DNA from: Pyrocephalus nanus
Lineage: Eukaryota; Chordata; Aves; Passeriformes; Tyrannidae
NCBI GenBank assembly: GCA_038380795.1
Contig: CM076275.1
Location: 2,420,501 to 2,484,500 of the forward strand
Length of the DNA: 64,000 bases
Reading direction: 5' to 3'
In this document: piece by piece, positions 38,871-52,770 of the stretch
How the letters are laid out: each line of letters begins with the position of its first letter
How positions within the stretch are numbered: position 1 is the first letter of the stretch
Notes under the pieces: generated by a model
Seen by the model: only the letters and a program-made list of their open reading frames with translations
Told to the model about the DNA's origin: nothing
Database searches by the model: none
Program-made: the position numbers and the translations under genes

Positions 38871-39739
38871 GCAGATGTGCCCAGTGGAGGTGCCAGGCCC
38901 TGCCTGGTGAGCTTTAGCCCGTGGGCTGCAGGAGATGTGGAGAGACCTGTGCAGGACATTCCAGCCCCGGTCTCCACTTCTGAACCCACCTTGGTGGGGA
39001 TGCTCCCCAAAGCTGCTGCCTTCTACAGGGCAGGGAGGGGAGGCTGCTGCCTCTGTCCTCTGGTCCCTGGGAGAGGGTGGCCCTCAAACTTCTCACCTGC
39101 CTTTCCAGGTTTTCTGTCAAAAGTCCAAAACCTGCCCCTGTAAATGTTTAAACAGTGGGGTCTTGCTTTGTGAGACCGTAAGATTAAATGTGGAATCTGA
39201 CTTGAAACAGGGACTGTGAGAGCACAAATGCTCTCCCTCCAAAATGCTTCCAGCACCTTGCTTAACTTTGTGCTCCAATTTAAGCCAGTGTAGGTTGCTG
39301 ACTTTAGCAGCAGGGTGGAGGAGTGGGGTGTGAGCAGTGCTGTGATTATCCATGGACCACAGCCCCCTGACCACAGCCAGAGGCAGATGTCCAGCTGGCC
39401 TCCCTGGGCCCAGGGCTTCACCTCTGCCCAGAAGCATTTCTCGGAGTGGTTTCCTTCTGTGTTTAAGTGCTTTCCTGAATTAGCTCTTAAAGAGTGAACC
39501 CTCCTTTCAGACTTTCTGGGAAAAAAAAAAAAAAAAAAAAAGAAACAAAAAGAAAGGAAGGGAGTGGGAATTTTTGAGGGTGCCCAAATGCCGAGAGCCA
39601 GCCTTTGGAAGGGATTTGGGTTCTCACAGTTTCACCCAGGCTGTCGGAGGAGCCTCAGAAGGAGCCCCAGCAGATACCTCTGGTAGACACTGGTACTGGG
39701 TGCTTTCAAAGATCCCACTGTGTACTTAGCTGTATCTTC

Positions 39740-39825
39740 AGACATCTAAATCCCTCTAAAAGTCTCACTCTTAGTGTCTAAATCCCAGGTGCCTAACTCA
39801 CTTCTAGGAAAATCTCACACCACGA
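39740..39825. repeat. Ancient interspersed repeat fragment
   Basis: Two diverged copies of a CTAAATCCC ... AAAATCTCAC pattern follow one another (39744-39770 and 39776-39820), with the AGGTGCCTAACTCACTTCTA word between. This resembles old amniote repeats containing TTAGGCACCTAA words. Family unknown to me. Confidence 0.35.
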
Positions 39826-39860
39826 CTGATTCTCTTGAGTCTTTTTTTTTTTTTTTTAAA

Positions 39861-39887
39861 TTATTATTTATTTATTTATTTATTTTT
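39861..39887 (+). repeat. (TTTA)n microsatellite
   Basis: A T17 run (39842-39857) and a short spacer are followed by TTATTATTTATTTATTTATT and a few more units. It is a simple AT-rich microsatellite. Confidence 0.9.
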
Positions 39888-40578
39888 AATATCTGGTCCT
39901 CACTCACATGTAGGAATTTGAAAATCCCACTGCTAATCTCCTGTACCCAGGCACGTACCACTTTGAAGATTTAATATAAATTGCTTTGTGCTTCTGGGGG
40001 ACAGCCACTACTTTGTCCCTGCTCGTACTGGGGCAGATTTTTGTTTCTTGCATATTAACACGTGGGTTTTGTTGGTTTTTTTTTTTTTTTAGGGGGAGAG
40101 GGGAGGTCTGAAGCTGCTCTGCCAGACTTGAATTAGCAATTCGGAGCTGTTTTACATGTAATTCCGGGGAGGCATCGCGGGCTGCCATGGGTTGTAGGGC
40201 TGCATCGGCAGAGGTGTCGGGAGGAGCTGGTTCTGGGCTCCTCATTTACATCGCTGGGGTTCGCCCGTGGGCACAATCCTTCCCTCAGCTCCACTGATCT
40301 CCTGGGAAGATTTGTGAGCAAATTTGCTCATCCCTAGCAGAGACTGAACGTTGTTACCTGGCTTTTTGCAAGAAATTACTTGAGTGAAGAAGGGGAGGGG
40401 AAAAAAAAAAAATCAAATACATATGTTCTTTCATTTTCCTTTTTTTTTTTTTTCCTTTTTATTTCCTGTGGGAATTTTTATTTGTTGGGAAGTCGTTTGG
40501 TAAATAAAATTTTTGTGCATATGCTTTCTTCATTAGAGAAATTGGAGGTGGGGATAAACAAATTATTTTTTCCTGTTT

Positions 40579-40614
40579 AAAAAAAAAAAAAAAAAAAAAA
40601 GAAGAAGAAGAAGA
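40579..40614 (+). repeat. A22 run followed by (GAA)n
   Basis: Twenty-two consecutive A residues lead directly into about five GAA units. Confidence 0.95.
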
Positions 40615-40640
40615 AAAAATCATTTTTGCAAAGGAACAGG

Positions 40641-41450
40641 CTGGCTGCCATTGAAACATTTTTGATAGAAAATCTGCCTGCAGCCCTCCTGCTTAATCAG
40701 TTTGGAGCAGAGTGTAGCCTGTAGCTTGTTAATAAGAGCAGCTTGCCCGAGCAGTTTGCACAATGGTGAGCTGCAGAGAGAGGCTTGTTGCATAGCTGTG
40801 GATTTTATTTTGCAAGCTCTGTTAATTAAAACATATTTTACTTTGAAGGAGGCTTTTACTGTTTTCTATGAGCTTGAGCAGAAAACTGTTCTCTTGGATA
40901 GATTAAAGGAGGGATATGAAGTATTTTTTTAGAAGGAACAACTTGGCTTTGTTTGGTGGGCAAAATCAAAAATGGGCGAAAAACAATGTGTATTTTCGTA
41001 TTTTTATTTGTTCTCAGTCCTTGTACAAGGGCTGGTTTATAAGCTGGAATATTTTGGCTGTTTTGATAATATCAGACTAAATATTTCACATGCAAGTTGC
41101 CAGACTGAAAAGTCACAAATTCTCGTTTAATTGATAAAGTAATTTTTTTACTTATACAAGGGTATACTAAAATAATAAGGCCTGAAACTGTGCCACTGAA
41201 GTTAATGACAAACCCTTCATAGGTTTCATATAAAACCTGCATTTTTATTATCCCAGTTCCACCGACTTTTGTTGCAAGATTGCAGCAAAAAGTTAGGGCA
41301 TTTCTAAGTGTTATTTTTATTATAGAAAACCCCATTAAAATCAGTACTGAAGCATCCCATTAATTTAAATGGGACTTTGCATGGTTTGCTGAGTTCCAGG
41401 CCACAGATAAAGAGAAGTATGCAATTTGGAGTTAAACTGACCACAGCTTT
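40641..41450. promoter_or_regulatory. Candidate conserved non-coding block 3' of PITX1
   Basis: About 800 bases of repeat-free AT-rich sequence with homeodomain-type cores (CTGTTAATTAAAACATATTT near 40819, CATTAATTTAAATGGGAC near 41358) and E-box-like CAGCTG words. It borders the CpG-rich DNA flanking PITX1. The texture is that of a conserved enhancer, but this is inferred from composition alone. Confidence 0.3.
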
Positions 41451-42884
41451 TTATTGCAAGACATTTAATCTGGAGCGAACAGCGCGGTCTGAGGCACAAA
41501 GTCTTTGTGAACTTCATCTGGGCTGGTGCAATCGGAGCCTCCACGGTGTAGCAGCTCCTGGGTTGGTCGTCTGGGACCTCTCAGGACCATTCAGCATTCC
41601 CAAGCAAACCCAAGCAAAGCTCTCCCCAGGCAGCTTTGCCTTGGAAATGCTAATAGGTAAGCCAGCACACCCAGAACAAATGGAAAACTTGATGCGGGTA
41701 TTTCTCTGGCTCCAAAGTATCTGCTTGCCTGGCCAAAGCGGGAGTCTGGGGACTCCCTGCAGCACCCGCTGGAAGGCAGGGTCCCAGCGGGATGGGGCAA
41801 TGCCGGATTGAAGCGATGCAGCCTCGGAAATCCCAGATTGGGCTTCACGAGCTGGGAGGAAAGCGCAGGGAGAGGGATGGAAAACCATCGCCTCCGGTGC
41901 TTGGAAACACCCACCAGCCAGACACCGGCAAGGGGAGCTCGAAAACCAAAGTCAGAAGGGTGATGGGGAGCGGCATTTTAAGGGGGGAAACCCCTTTGGG
42001 GACTTTGGGGGCTGAGGGACCATAAATGACAGCCACCCTCTGCTGCCCTAGCGTGGCACACTCTTGGGCACCCCCGAGGCATATCCCCAGGGAAGATGTG
42101 CTTGGGCAGGGCGGTCCCAAGCCATGCCTCCAACACACCAAACCCCTAAAGAATTAAAACTCTAACCATTCTGGGGGAGACCTAAAGGCTGCTGGAAGCA
42201 GGGCATCCGTAAAAGTGCACAGGGAAGGTGTAGGAGCTCCTTTCTGCTCAGTGTCTCCTTGGAATTTTCCTTTCCCTGAGCCATAAATGTGTCAAGATGC
42301 CCAAATTTCGCCCAGCAGCAGCAGCAGATCAGCTTTCCCATGTCTATTCACAGGGCAGGGGACACGAGTGAGGGACACCAGCACAGAAGCCCAAGCAGGC
42401 TGTGCCCCCAGTCTCCAAATCTCTCCTAAGTTTCGGGAAGGGTTTAGGTGGTTCAGGACTCCGACAGAACTGAATCTTGGGGCAGGGTTTGGCTAAACCT
42501 GAGCGCCGCTGCTCTGATTTAGGACTAACAGTGTAACCCCCAGGAACGGGAGAAAACGAACAACGAAAATCCCGGCTAAAATCCCAGCGAAGGGCTGGCG
42601 GGTCCCGTCCCGCCTGGAAAGACCTGGGGAAAATCAGTCCTCATGCTGCTCTGGGGACACTCCCGTGGCTCTGGGAAGCGATGGGGTAGCCGGGCAGACT
42701 CCGATCCGCTCTGCAGAGGCCCCGAGTTGGGAGTAAAGTCCCGGGAACGGGTGCGTAGCCCCCCGAGGGGCAGAGAACTGCGATCCCCGGGGAATGGGCC
42801 ATCCGCGGCCGCGCAAACAGCGCCTTAGGGTCGGGGGGGAGCCCCGGCCGTGGCTATTCCTGCCCCCAGGTCCGCCTAATTCAT

Positions 42885-43012
42885 TGATTCGTTATATTAA
42901 TTACGGCATTTGGGGCAAAATATTAATAGGAATCGTAATAGTGAATGTATAGTCATTAAAGAGTATAGAAATAGTAATTAAACAGCAATGAAATCGGAGG
43001 GGTTTGTGCCTG
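42885..43012. promoter_or_regulatory. AT-rich homeodomain-motif cluster inside CpG-rich flank
   Basis: About 125 bases carry many overlapping TAAT/ATTA cores: TTATATTAATTACGGCAT, AAATATTAATAGGAATCG, TAGTAATTAAACAGCAAT. They sit between CpG-rich blocks (42600-42880 and 43030-43450). Such islands of motif density in an otherwise GC-rich setting are typical of deeply conserved developmental enhancers. Function is inferred. Confidence 0.4.
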
Positions 43013-43571
43013 AAAAAGCTTGGGGGGGAGAAAAATAAATCGAACAACCTTTGATATTCAGGATGCCGGAGAATTTGGAGGAACAAGAGAAAAACGCACC
43101 TTGGGAAGCCGGGACGAACGGCTGCGGGGGGGAAGGAGCCGTGCCAGGGCTGCGACCCACCGGGGCTGCTCCGGGATAAGGGGATTAACTCTTTGGGGAG
43201 GAAAAAAACCCGAGCCACGGCTCGAAGCGTTGGGATTTGTTGGGAGCAGCGATGCAGGGGAAAGGAGAGCTGGATGCCCAGCCCCGGCACACAGCGGGAA
43301 CAGTCTGCCATAAAATCGGAGTCGGGGAGGGTTTCTACTGCCGGGGCTGCCCCTGGGGGGCAGGGAATGGGGGTCCCTCCTTGCCGGGGACACGGGGAGA
43401 CGGCGCAATTAACGGGGGGAAACGGGGGAGCCCTCCCCAAAATGCCCACCACGGGCAGAAAACTGCTTTTCTCCTTGTTTAGTCGCTCTCTTGAACACAG
43501 CCAAAAAGAACATTAAAGGCATTTCTAGATTTCGTTTTGGTTTAGTTTTGTTTTTTTTTTAAGTTTTCTTT

Positions 43572-43577
43572 TTTATT
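43572..43577 (-). terminator. PITX1: Candidate distal PITX1 polyadenylation signal
   Basis: The minus strand reads AATAAA here, close to the point where AT-rich sequence gives way to GC-rich intergenic DNA. The downstream minus-strand sequence is A-rich rather than GU-rich, which weakens the call. The AATAAA at 44439-44434 is the main alternative. Confidence 0.3.
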
Positions 43578-43920
43578 CCCATGCTCTTAATTTTGAAAAA
43601 AAAAAATCACAAAACATAACTTATAAAACAATATATATACTGCATCCTTATCCACAACAGCATAATTGTAACATCCAGCGTAACGTTTACCACAGGTGTG
43701 AAATACACTGGGAAAGAAGTACCGTGTGCATTTTATGTTTCTTTGTCACCTACAGGTAATAAGTATCGACAAAAATAAGCAACAAATATGCCTGCAATTA
43801 AACTTCATATGCGTTTTGTATGCGTATTCATAAAAATCATATTTATAATTTTCATGGTTTGTATTTTTTTTGTGTTTTTTTTTTGCCAACAAGCACTTGT
43901 AAAAGTATCTACATTTACAT

Positions 43921-43952
43921 AATAACACCTTAAGATAATAACACCTTAAGAT
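43921..43952 (+). repeat. 16-bp tandem duplication
   Basis: AATAACACCTTAAGAT occurs twice head to tail, exactly. It lies in the probable PITX1 3'UTR. Confidence 0.95.
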
Positions 43953-44934
43953 TTTTTTTTTTTGTTCCTTGTTTTTCCTTCACTTTTAGAAAAGCAAGGA
44001 ACGCTTTCAGCTTTGCTAAGAACCTTTCCGGACTCCGAGGCTCGCTGTTTCTCTAGCAGAGATGCAGTATCTGAAATCACTTCATAACAGACCATTTTTC
44101 GTCTTTTTTCCTTTTTTTTTTTTTTTTTTTTTCCTAGACTCTCTGAAAGGGGGTTGGTTTTCGGTTTTACTTTTTAAAGAGAAAAAAACGACCCCCGGCA
44201 TTTAAATGAAGATGAATGATAATTTCATTATCAGGATAAGACTTTCGATGGGGAAACAGATGAACAGTTTTCGCATCACTGAAGGGTTTCTGTGCTCTCT
44301 CACAGCCGGGGATACTGCAGTCTTTTGGAAAGGATGAAGAGGTAGAAACCTTGAGCTGCTTAGTATCAGGAATGACTGGATTATAGCTTCCAACTAAAGA
44401 AAAAACATCAAGAATCATGCATTTTAAAAACAGTTTATTCAACGGCCAAGGACAATGATCCGGCACAATGCAACTGTAGATATAAATATAACCTTATATA
44501 AGTGGTTGACCCTTGTCATTATTATTTTTAATAGTTTCATACCTAATATTTTAACCATTTTTTCCCCGCAGATTGTACTCTGCGATTTATATTTTTTTTT
44601 CCTCCCCTCTCCCCCCCAACCTTTTTTTTTTTTTTTGTCCTTTTTTTTTTTTTTTTTTTCCGAGTGTGATTCTGTTTCTCAGTGGTAAACATTAACCAAA
44701 CTCTTCCCGTGCGACAAGCGGCCAAGAACCGTCCCACCAGCTCTTACCACCGAGGCGTCCCCTCCTGCCGCCCTCCCCGCGGGGCAGCGGCCGCCTTACC
44801 GACTCCTGTGCAAGTTCAAGTAAACACATACAACCCGCATAATCCAGAGAAAAAAAATTGCAACTCATCCATGTACCAGATTTCGGTGTCTCTTGCAAAA
44901 GTTTTCTGGTCCGTTTACGGTTTTCGATGGGGTG

Positions 44935-44935
<1 letters not shown>

Positions 44936-44973
<38 letters not shown>
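44936..44973 (-). repeat. (AAT)n microsatellite in PITX1 3'UTR
   Basis: About 12-13 uninterrupted TTA/ATT units on the plus strand, AAT on the transcript strand, roughly 300 bases downstream of the PITX1 stop codon. Confidence 0.97.
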
Positions 44974-45276
44974 TTTAATTTGTACATTTTTAAAGCGCTG
45001 TTTTGTTGGTTGCATCATCAGTTTAAAATATTTTTTTTTTCTAGACGGTCGAAGTCCGCGGAGCTTTTGGGGCTTTTATTTTTGGGTTTTGGTTTGTTTT
45101 GGGGGTGGTGCTTTGTTTTATTTTTTTTTTCCCTCTTTCACTTGCTTGGGGTTTGCTTTTAATCATCATCGCGTTTAATTTTTTTTTTTTTTTTTTGTCT
45201 TTTCCGTGAAACGTCGCTTTGCTTCTGCTTTGCTTTGTCGGCGGTGCTTTGTCGGAGGTGGTTTGTGTCAAGTCCG

Positions 45277-46310
<1,034 letters not shown>

Positions 46311-46859
46311 GAAAAAAAAAATCAATCCCCGCATCGCCCTCGGATAGATGCAGACTCTGCCTTTATATCTAACGAGAATTTACAGCCCTGACTAGGGAAC
46401 AGAGGAGCGGGGCCGCTCCTGGTGTTTGATGCAAAAACATGATCCAGTTTCTCTCTCATTAATTTTTTTTTTTTTTCAGCTCTCAGAAAGCGTTTGAGCC
46501 CCTCGTGATGGAAGCTGGGCAAGCCCCAAAATTCTCTTTCCAGGTTAAAAATCAGCATCCTTCTGCCTGCTTCCTGCGCCCGGCCTGCGAGCCTCCCTTG
46601 CAGCATCCTCCCCACCGCACCCCGGCTTTCTGCCACAGAGCCGGGGCCCACGGGCTCCCTGCGGACACCGGGCCCCGGCCCCGGGGGCTGCACTCCCTCC
46701 GGAACCGGGGAGGGGGCGGGGGGCAGCTCCTGGGGCCTCCCCTCCCCGGCGCAGAAATGGCGCGACTATTATTAAACACCGGTCCCAAGGATGGAAACTT
46801 CGTGGGGGAACGGATGGCAGAGTCTATTTTAAAAAATAACAATAATAAAAAGAATCCTG

Positions 46860-47275
46860 TATAAATAGGAAACGAAAGCCAACATGTTCAAAACCTGTAA
46901 TATACTCCTCGGAAGGTGCTTCCAGACAGGAATTTCCTGAAAATGAGGGTAATAGTTTTAATTATGGCTCCTAGACATTTTAAAGGAAGGCCCTCATAGC
47001 AAATTAAGGTTAGATTTGCAATCTGCAATCTCAGAACATCAAACCCAAACATCTCCACAGAGAGGGAGAACGAAATCATGTTAATTGCAACTCATATTTT
47101 AGTTTTATTTGCTCCCTGAAATATTCCGCCAGTATTAATGCTCGGGCTTTGTTTTGTTTTAAACTCAATTAAGACAATGCTTTCAGACGCATTTCCCTTG
47201 TTTCAGATGGGTGTTTACTCTTTAAAGGTTTAAAACAGAATCTCTGTAATCCGATTTGGTCACTCGAGGTTTAAT
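46860..47275. promoter_or_regulatory. Candidate conserved intronic enhancer
   Basis: A 400-base repeat-free, AT-rich block with TAAT-type cores (TAGTTTTAATTATGGCTC near 46951, CATGTTAATTGCAACTCA near 47077, CAGTATTAATGCTC near 47131). It is flanked by CpG-rich and simple-repeat DNA, which makes its intact complexity stand out. Confidence 0.35.
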
Positions 47276-47287
47276 TGCCAAGAAAAA

Positions 47288-47292
<5 letters not shown>

Positions 47293-47322
<30 letters not shown>
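47293..47322 (+). repeat. A30 homopolymer
   Basis: Thirty uninterrupted A residues on the plus strand in PITX1 intron 2. Confidence 0.95.
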
Positions 47323-47324
<2 letters not shown>

Positions 47325-47584
47325 AAAGAAGAAGTGGATTTTTCGGGCGGCGGGGCTTCGCTCCGAGGTTGCCGTTTTCTCCTGTGCTCAGCCCACGGTC
47401 CTAGGCTGTGAGACCACGGCCGAAACCGCGAGGGGAAATGTCCCGGCGGGGGGGATGGGTAGGAAATACAGTGGGGAGGTGGAGAAACCCAGACCCAGCG
47501 ACAGATCGATAGAGCTCGGGCCGCTTCGGCCGGATCGTTCTTTGACAGGATCGTTCACTCATAATTCTCTAAAAGTAACTGCCG

Positions 47585-47790
47585 AGGTTGTATATATGCA
47601 TATGTGAATATATATACAAATCTATCTATCTGTCTATATATATATCTCTGTGGGCCAACATCACCGAGCCTCGAATCCAGTTAGGCGCACATATATATAT
47701 ATTTATATATATATATATATAAATATATATATATATTAAAAAGTATATATACCACCCATATGTATATATTTACACTAAAAAAAATTATAT
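47585..47790. repeat. AT-dinucleotide cluster
   Basis: Several (TA)n and (TATC)n runs in succession, including a symmetrical run of ATATATATATTTATATATAT and its continuation at 47688-47737 that could extrude as a cruciform. It lies in PITX1 intron 2 about 600 bases from exon 2. Confidence 0.9.
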
Positions 47791-48309
47791 ATCATAGCAT
47801 CAGTTCTGAGAAGTGCAAAAACCAGGCGCCTTCGCGGTACAACTTTGTGTCTTCAGCGCATATTGACTTTGCGACCCCTCCCCAGCCCTTGCCCCTCGCT
47901 TTCGGCCCCCGCAAACATCCGCTCTGCCCGCGGCCAGGAGGGACCGGCACCGAGTCCCGCACGGCGGGGACGCCGCAAGAGCATCGAGCAGCGGAGTAGT
48001 ATTTTGCAATTATTTGGAATAACCAGACCGAGAAAAAATTGCTTGGATGGGGGTTGCTCCTGCTCCGCACGGGGTTTCATCCTGACTAGGGGGTTCTTCC
48101 CTGCACAGCCAGGCCCTTCCCCACCCCGGGCTCTCGCTGTCCCCTGCACCGCTCGCCGCCCATTTTTCGAGCCGGTCCCCGGTGCTGGACCGGCGGTCGC
48201 GGCCCGCTCCGGGCAGCATCTCCCCGCGGCCGCGAGCTGAACTTTTCTCCGGCCTGGATCCCGATTTTGGTCACTAAAACCCAGCCCGGGCGCTGCTGCG
48301 AAGGCCTCA

Positions 48310-49161
<852 letters not shown>

Positions 49162-50949
49162 TCAGTCTCTTTTTATTATTATTATTTTATTCTGCTTCTT
49201 TTAGGATTTTGGTGTTTATTTGAACACGGGGCTGAGCGAAGCCCTCCGCAAAAATCATATCGAAAGAAGGAAATAAAAAAAAAAAAAAAACAAGAGGGTT
49301 TTCTAGGCCGGGATTTGCGCGGACTGGAAATAGGAATCGAGCCCCGGCCCTACCACAACCTGGGTACGAACCCCCTCTCCGCTTTCCTAACGGGCTCTCT
49401 GGCTCTCCCAGCCCCGATTTCGGCCTGGTTCGTCCCGGCTGGAGCGCTCGGAGACGGACTGAGGGCCCTGAACGAAATGAGCTCCCGGGCTGGGCCCCGG
49501 CGGCGCGGGGAAGGTGCGGCCGGGCTGTTCAGGGCCGGGGGCCGAGGCCAACCCCGGCCTGGGTCCTGCTGCTACAGGAGGGAAACTCCGCCGAGAGTTT
49601 TCCCTTTTAGAGGTTCTGGGGTTTTTTCTCTCTTTTTAAGAAATTTTTTTTTTTAAAAACTTCTTTTCCAGGATTTTCTCCCGCCGCCAGCGGGCCCGGG
49701 GGCATTTCTGCAGCCCCGACCTCTGCGAGGTAAGAGAGAGTCTAAAAATAATCGCGAGCTGAATCCAGAGCCCGGGAGGACTCGTCCTTGCAAAGTCACC
49801 CTTGAATCGCTCCTCACGGGGCTCCCTCCAAGGGGAAAGGGATGAGGGTGTGAGCGAACCCAAACGGCTCAGCGGCCCCCCAAAAGGGGCCGATGGCTCT
49901 AAGAGGTTTGCAGCCCAACCAAGGCCTCTGCAGCACGGACCCCATCGCCCCCAGAACCCCGGTCCCCATCCCGGCCGAGCCGCACGGCCTGGCGGAGGCG
50001 GGGAAACAGAAACAAAAACAATCCCCGCCAAAACAAATCCTCCCGCTTTCGGCTGGGAATGGCTCGGGTAAACCGGGCCGAGAGGGAGAGGGGGGCGATC
50101 GGGAAGCAGCGGTGGTCCCGATGGGCTCCGGCCGCGGGCCTTTGCCCATCGCAGGCTTTAACCCCTCCAAATCTTCCCTAAAAATCCGGCCTCCGCGCAG
50201 GGCTGTTCTACAATTCCAAATCGTAAGGCAAGGCATCTTTAATTGGCTTTTGTACCTTTTTTTTTTCCATTTAAAAAAATTATTGAAATCTAAATGCATT
50301 TTGCAGCTTCTCGGAGAAGAAAAGCAGGCAGGTCCTCAGCCCTCCTGCAGCACCGAGGGGTCACACACAGGGGTAGGGCAAAATGGAGCAAATCTCCCTC
50401 TCTAATCTCCAATAATCCCCTCTAATCTCAGAGTCCCTTCCAGACGCCGGTCCCTAACTTTGTTTGCGAATCAGGCTGGGAGGCACAACCCAAACTCTCT
50501 TTATCACCGGGTGCCACTTCGGGCCCGACTCTTGCCACAGCCACTCTCTAGGTTATGGGACCTGCTAAAACTCCCAAAAGCAACAACAGCTGTTAAAAAA
50601 TTAAAATTATATGAAACATAACCTCCCTCTGAAATAGTCTTGCTGCAGAAGGGGTATCACGCTCCTTCCTGAAGCTTTTGTTCCCTTCTTCTACCTTTCC
50701 CTTGTCATTCTAGAAATGCTGTTATTTTAATTAAATACAATCTGGGAGATCACAGCGTTCCCCGAAGCCCTCGCACACAGTGGTCAGGGCGCGGGGACCC
50801 TTCCCTTTCCCTGCGGGGCTTATTTCCCGCAGGGAAAGAGTGCAGTCCCCGCGGGAAACCTCTCCGCGGCCGCGCACATCCCCTCCGCGGCGGCCCGCGC
50901 TGCCTGCCTTGGCCCCACGCTGCCTCTCCCGCTCTGCCGGCCTTTTCTT

Positions 50950-50951
<2 letters not shown>

Positions 50952-50988
<37 letters not shown>
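50952..50988 (+). repeat. T37 homopolymer
   Basis: Thirty-seven uninterrupted T residues in PITX1 intron 1, followed by AAAA and a further T10 run. Confidence 0.95.
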
Positions 50989-50993
<5 letters not shown>

Positions 50994-51161
50994 TTTTTTT
51001 TTCTCTGACAGAGAGATCTTTTTCCATCTCTGCACCACCCGAGCTGGAAAATAAACCCGGGCAAAAGCTGACATTATTTCAGAAACATCCGGCAAAACCG
51101 CACTCCCCGAAGAGCCCCCCCCCTTCCTCCCGACCCCATCAATTAATAACTGTGTTTTTTA

Positions 51162-51935
<774 letters not shown>

Positions 51936-51960
51936 ATAGGCAGGGAAGTGGTAAAGATCC

Positions 51961-51966
51961 CTTATA
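51961..51966 (-). promoter_or_regulatory. PITX1: TATA-like box for PITX1
   Basis: The minus strand reads GTTTCTCTATAAGGGATC, giving TATAAG about 270 bases upstream of the ATG, inside an AT-rich gap of the CpG island. Position and orientation suit a PITX1 core promoter. Confidence 0.4.
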
Positions 51967-52770
51967 GAGAAACGCGAGTTGCGAGTTGGACAGTTTAAAG
52001 CTAAAGAGATTAAAGTGACCTGCCCTAGAACAAATGCCTGTAGTTAAACGGGGCTCCTCCCCCTGAAGGTTAAAACCTCCCCGTCTCGCTCATGCATCAC
52101 TCCATCTAGCGCTGGCCCAGCCCGGCCGCGCGGGACCTGCCTCCGCTCTCCCCGCCATCCGCGCTCCTTGCGCGCCCGCGCCCAGACCCGCGGCCCCCCG
52201 CGCCCCTGCCCGGCCCCCGCCGCCCGGCCGCGGCTCCTCCGGGCCTGCCCTCCCTCCTTCTCCTTCCCCTCACCCGCCGTCTCCTCCAAACTCGGGGATG
52301 TATTAAAAATATTCCACAAACGAATGGAAAGGTGGAAAATCCTCCCGGGATTTTCCCCGTCCGCACAACCTCCGCCGGTTCGCTCCCGCTCCGCGGTGCC
52401 CTGCCCAGCCGACAGCGCGCAGGTTGCGCCCCCGCGCAGCGCTGTGTCTCCAGGGGTATCCCCGCACCCTTCCCCGCTGGGCCTCACGACCCGCGCAACC
52501 TGCGCGCCCTGTGGTGGGTGCGCACCCAGCGCCCTCCTCAGCATCTCTGCGGGGAGCTGAGCGACCCCACCGCGCGTTTCAGTCCCGCGGGGCAAACACG
52601 TTCCCGGAGGGGTGCTTTGGGCTGTGTCTGAGCTGGGTTTAACCCTTTTTAACATTTTGTTTCAGGCTGAGGGTGTTACAATAACGCGGCCCGGGCCCTG
52701 CCCGGCGGCCGGGGGAGCGCAGCCCGGGGAGCAGCGGCCGCGCCATCGCTCCCATCACAGCATCTTTCAG

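Larger units (their letters stand above)
38871..40640. other. Intergenic: simple repeats and an old interspersed repeat
   Basis: Unique sequence is interrupted by an A21 run (39521-39541), an ancient direct-repeat patch (39740-39825), a T17 run with (TTTA)n (39842-39887), T-rich runs near 40077-40090 and 40440-40453, and A22 followed by (GAA)n (40579-40614). No coding exon is seen. Confidence 0.7.
43550..45276 (-). other. PITX1: Probable PITX1 3'UTR
   Basis: Immediately after the PITX1 stop, the minus strand runs for about 1.7 kb through A-rich, AT-rich sequence that contrasts with the GC-rich DNA on either side (exon 3 above, 42.6-43.48 kb below). Minus-strand AATAAA signals occur at 45122-45117, 45080-45075, 44439-44434 and 43577-43572. 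Which is used cannot be told from sequence; the composition change favours the last. The stretch includes an (AAT)n microsatellite and a 16-bp tandem duplication. Confidence 0.45.

Noticed and set aside
49720..49740. Splice-donor-like GAG|GTAAGAGAG on the + strand within PITX1 intron 1
   Set aside because: A lone donor consensus opposite to PITX1 with no paired acceptor or exon evidence.
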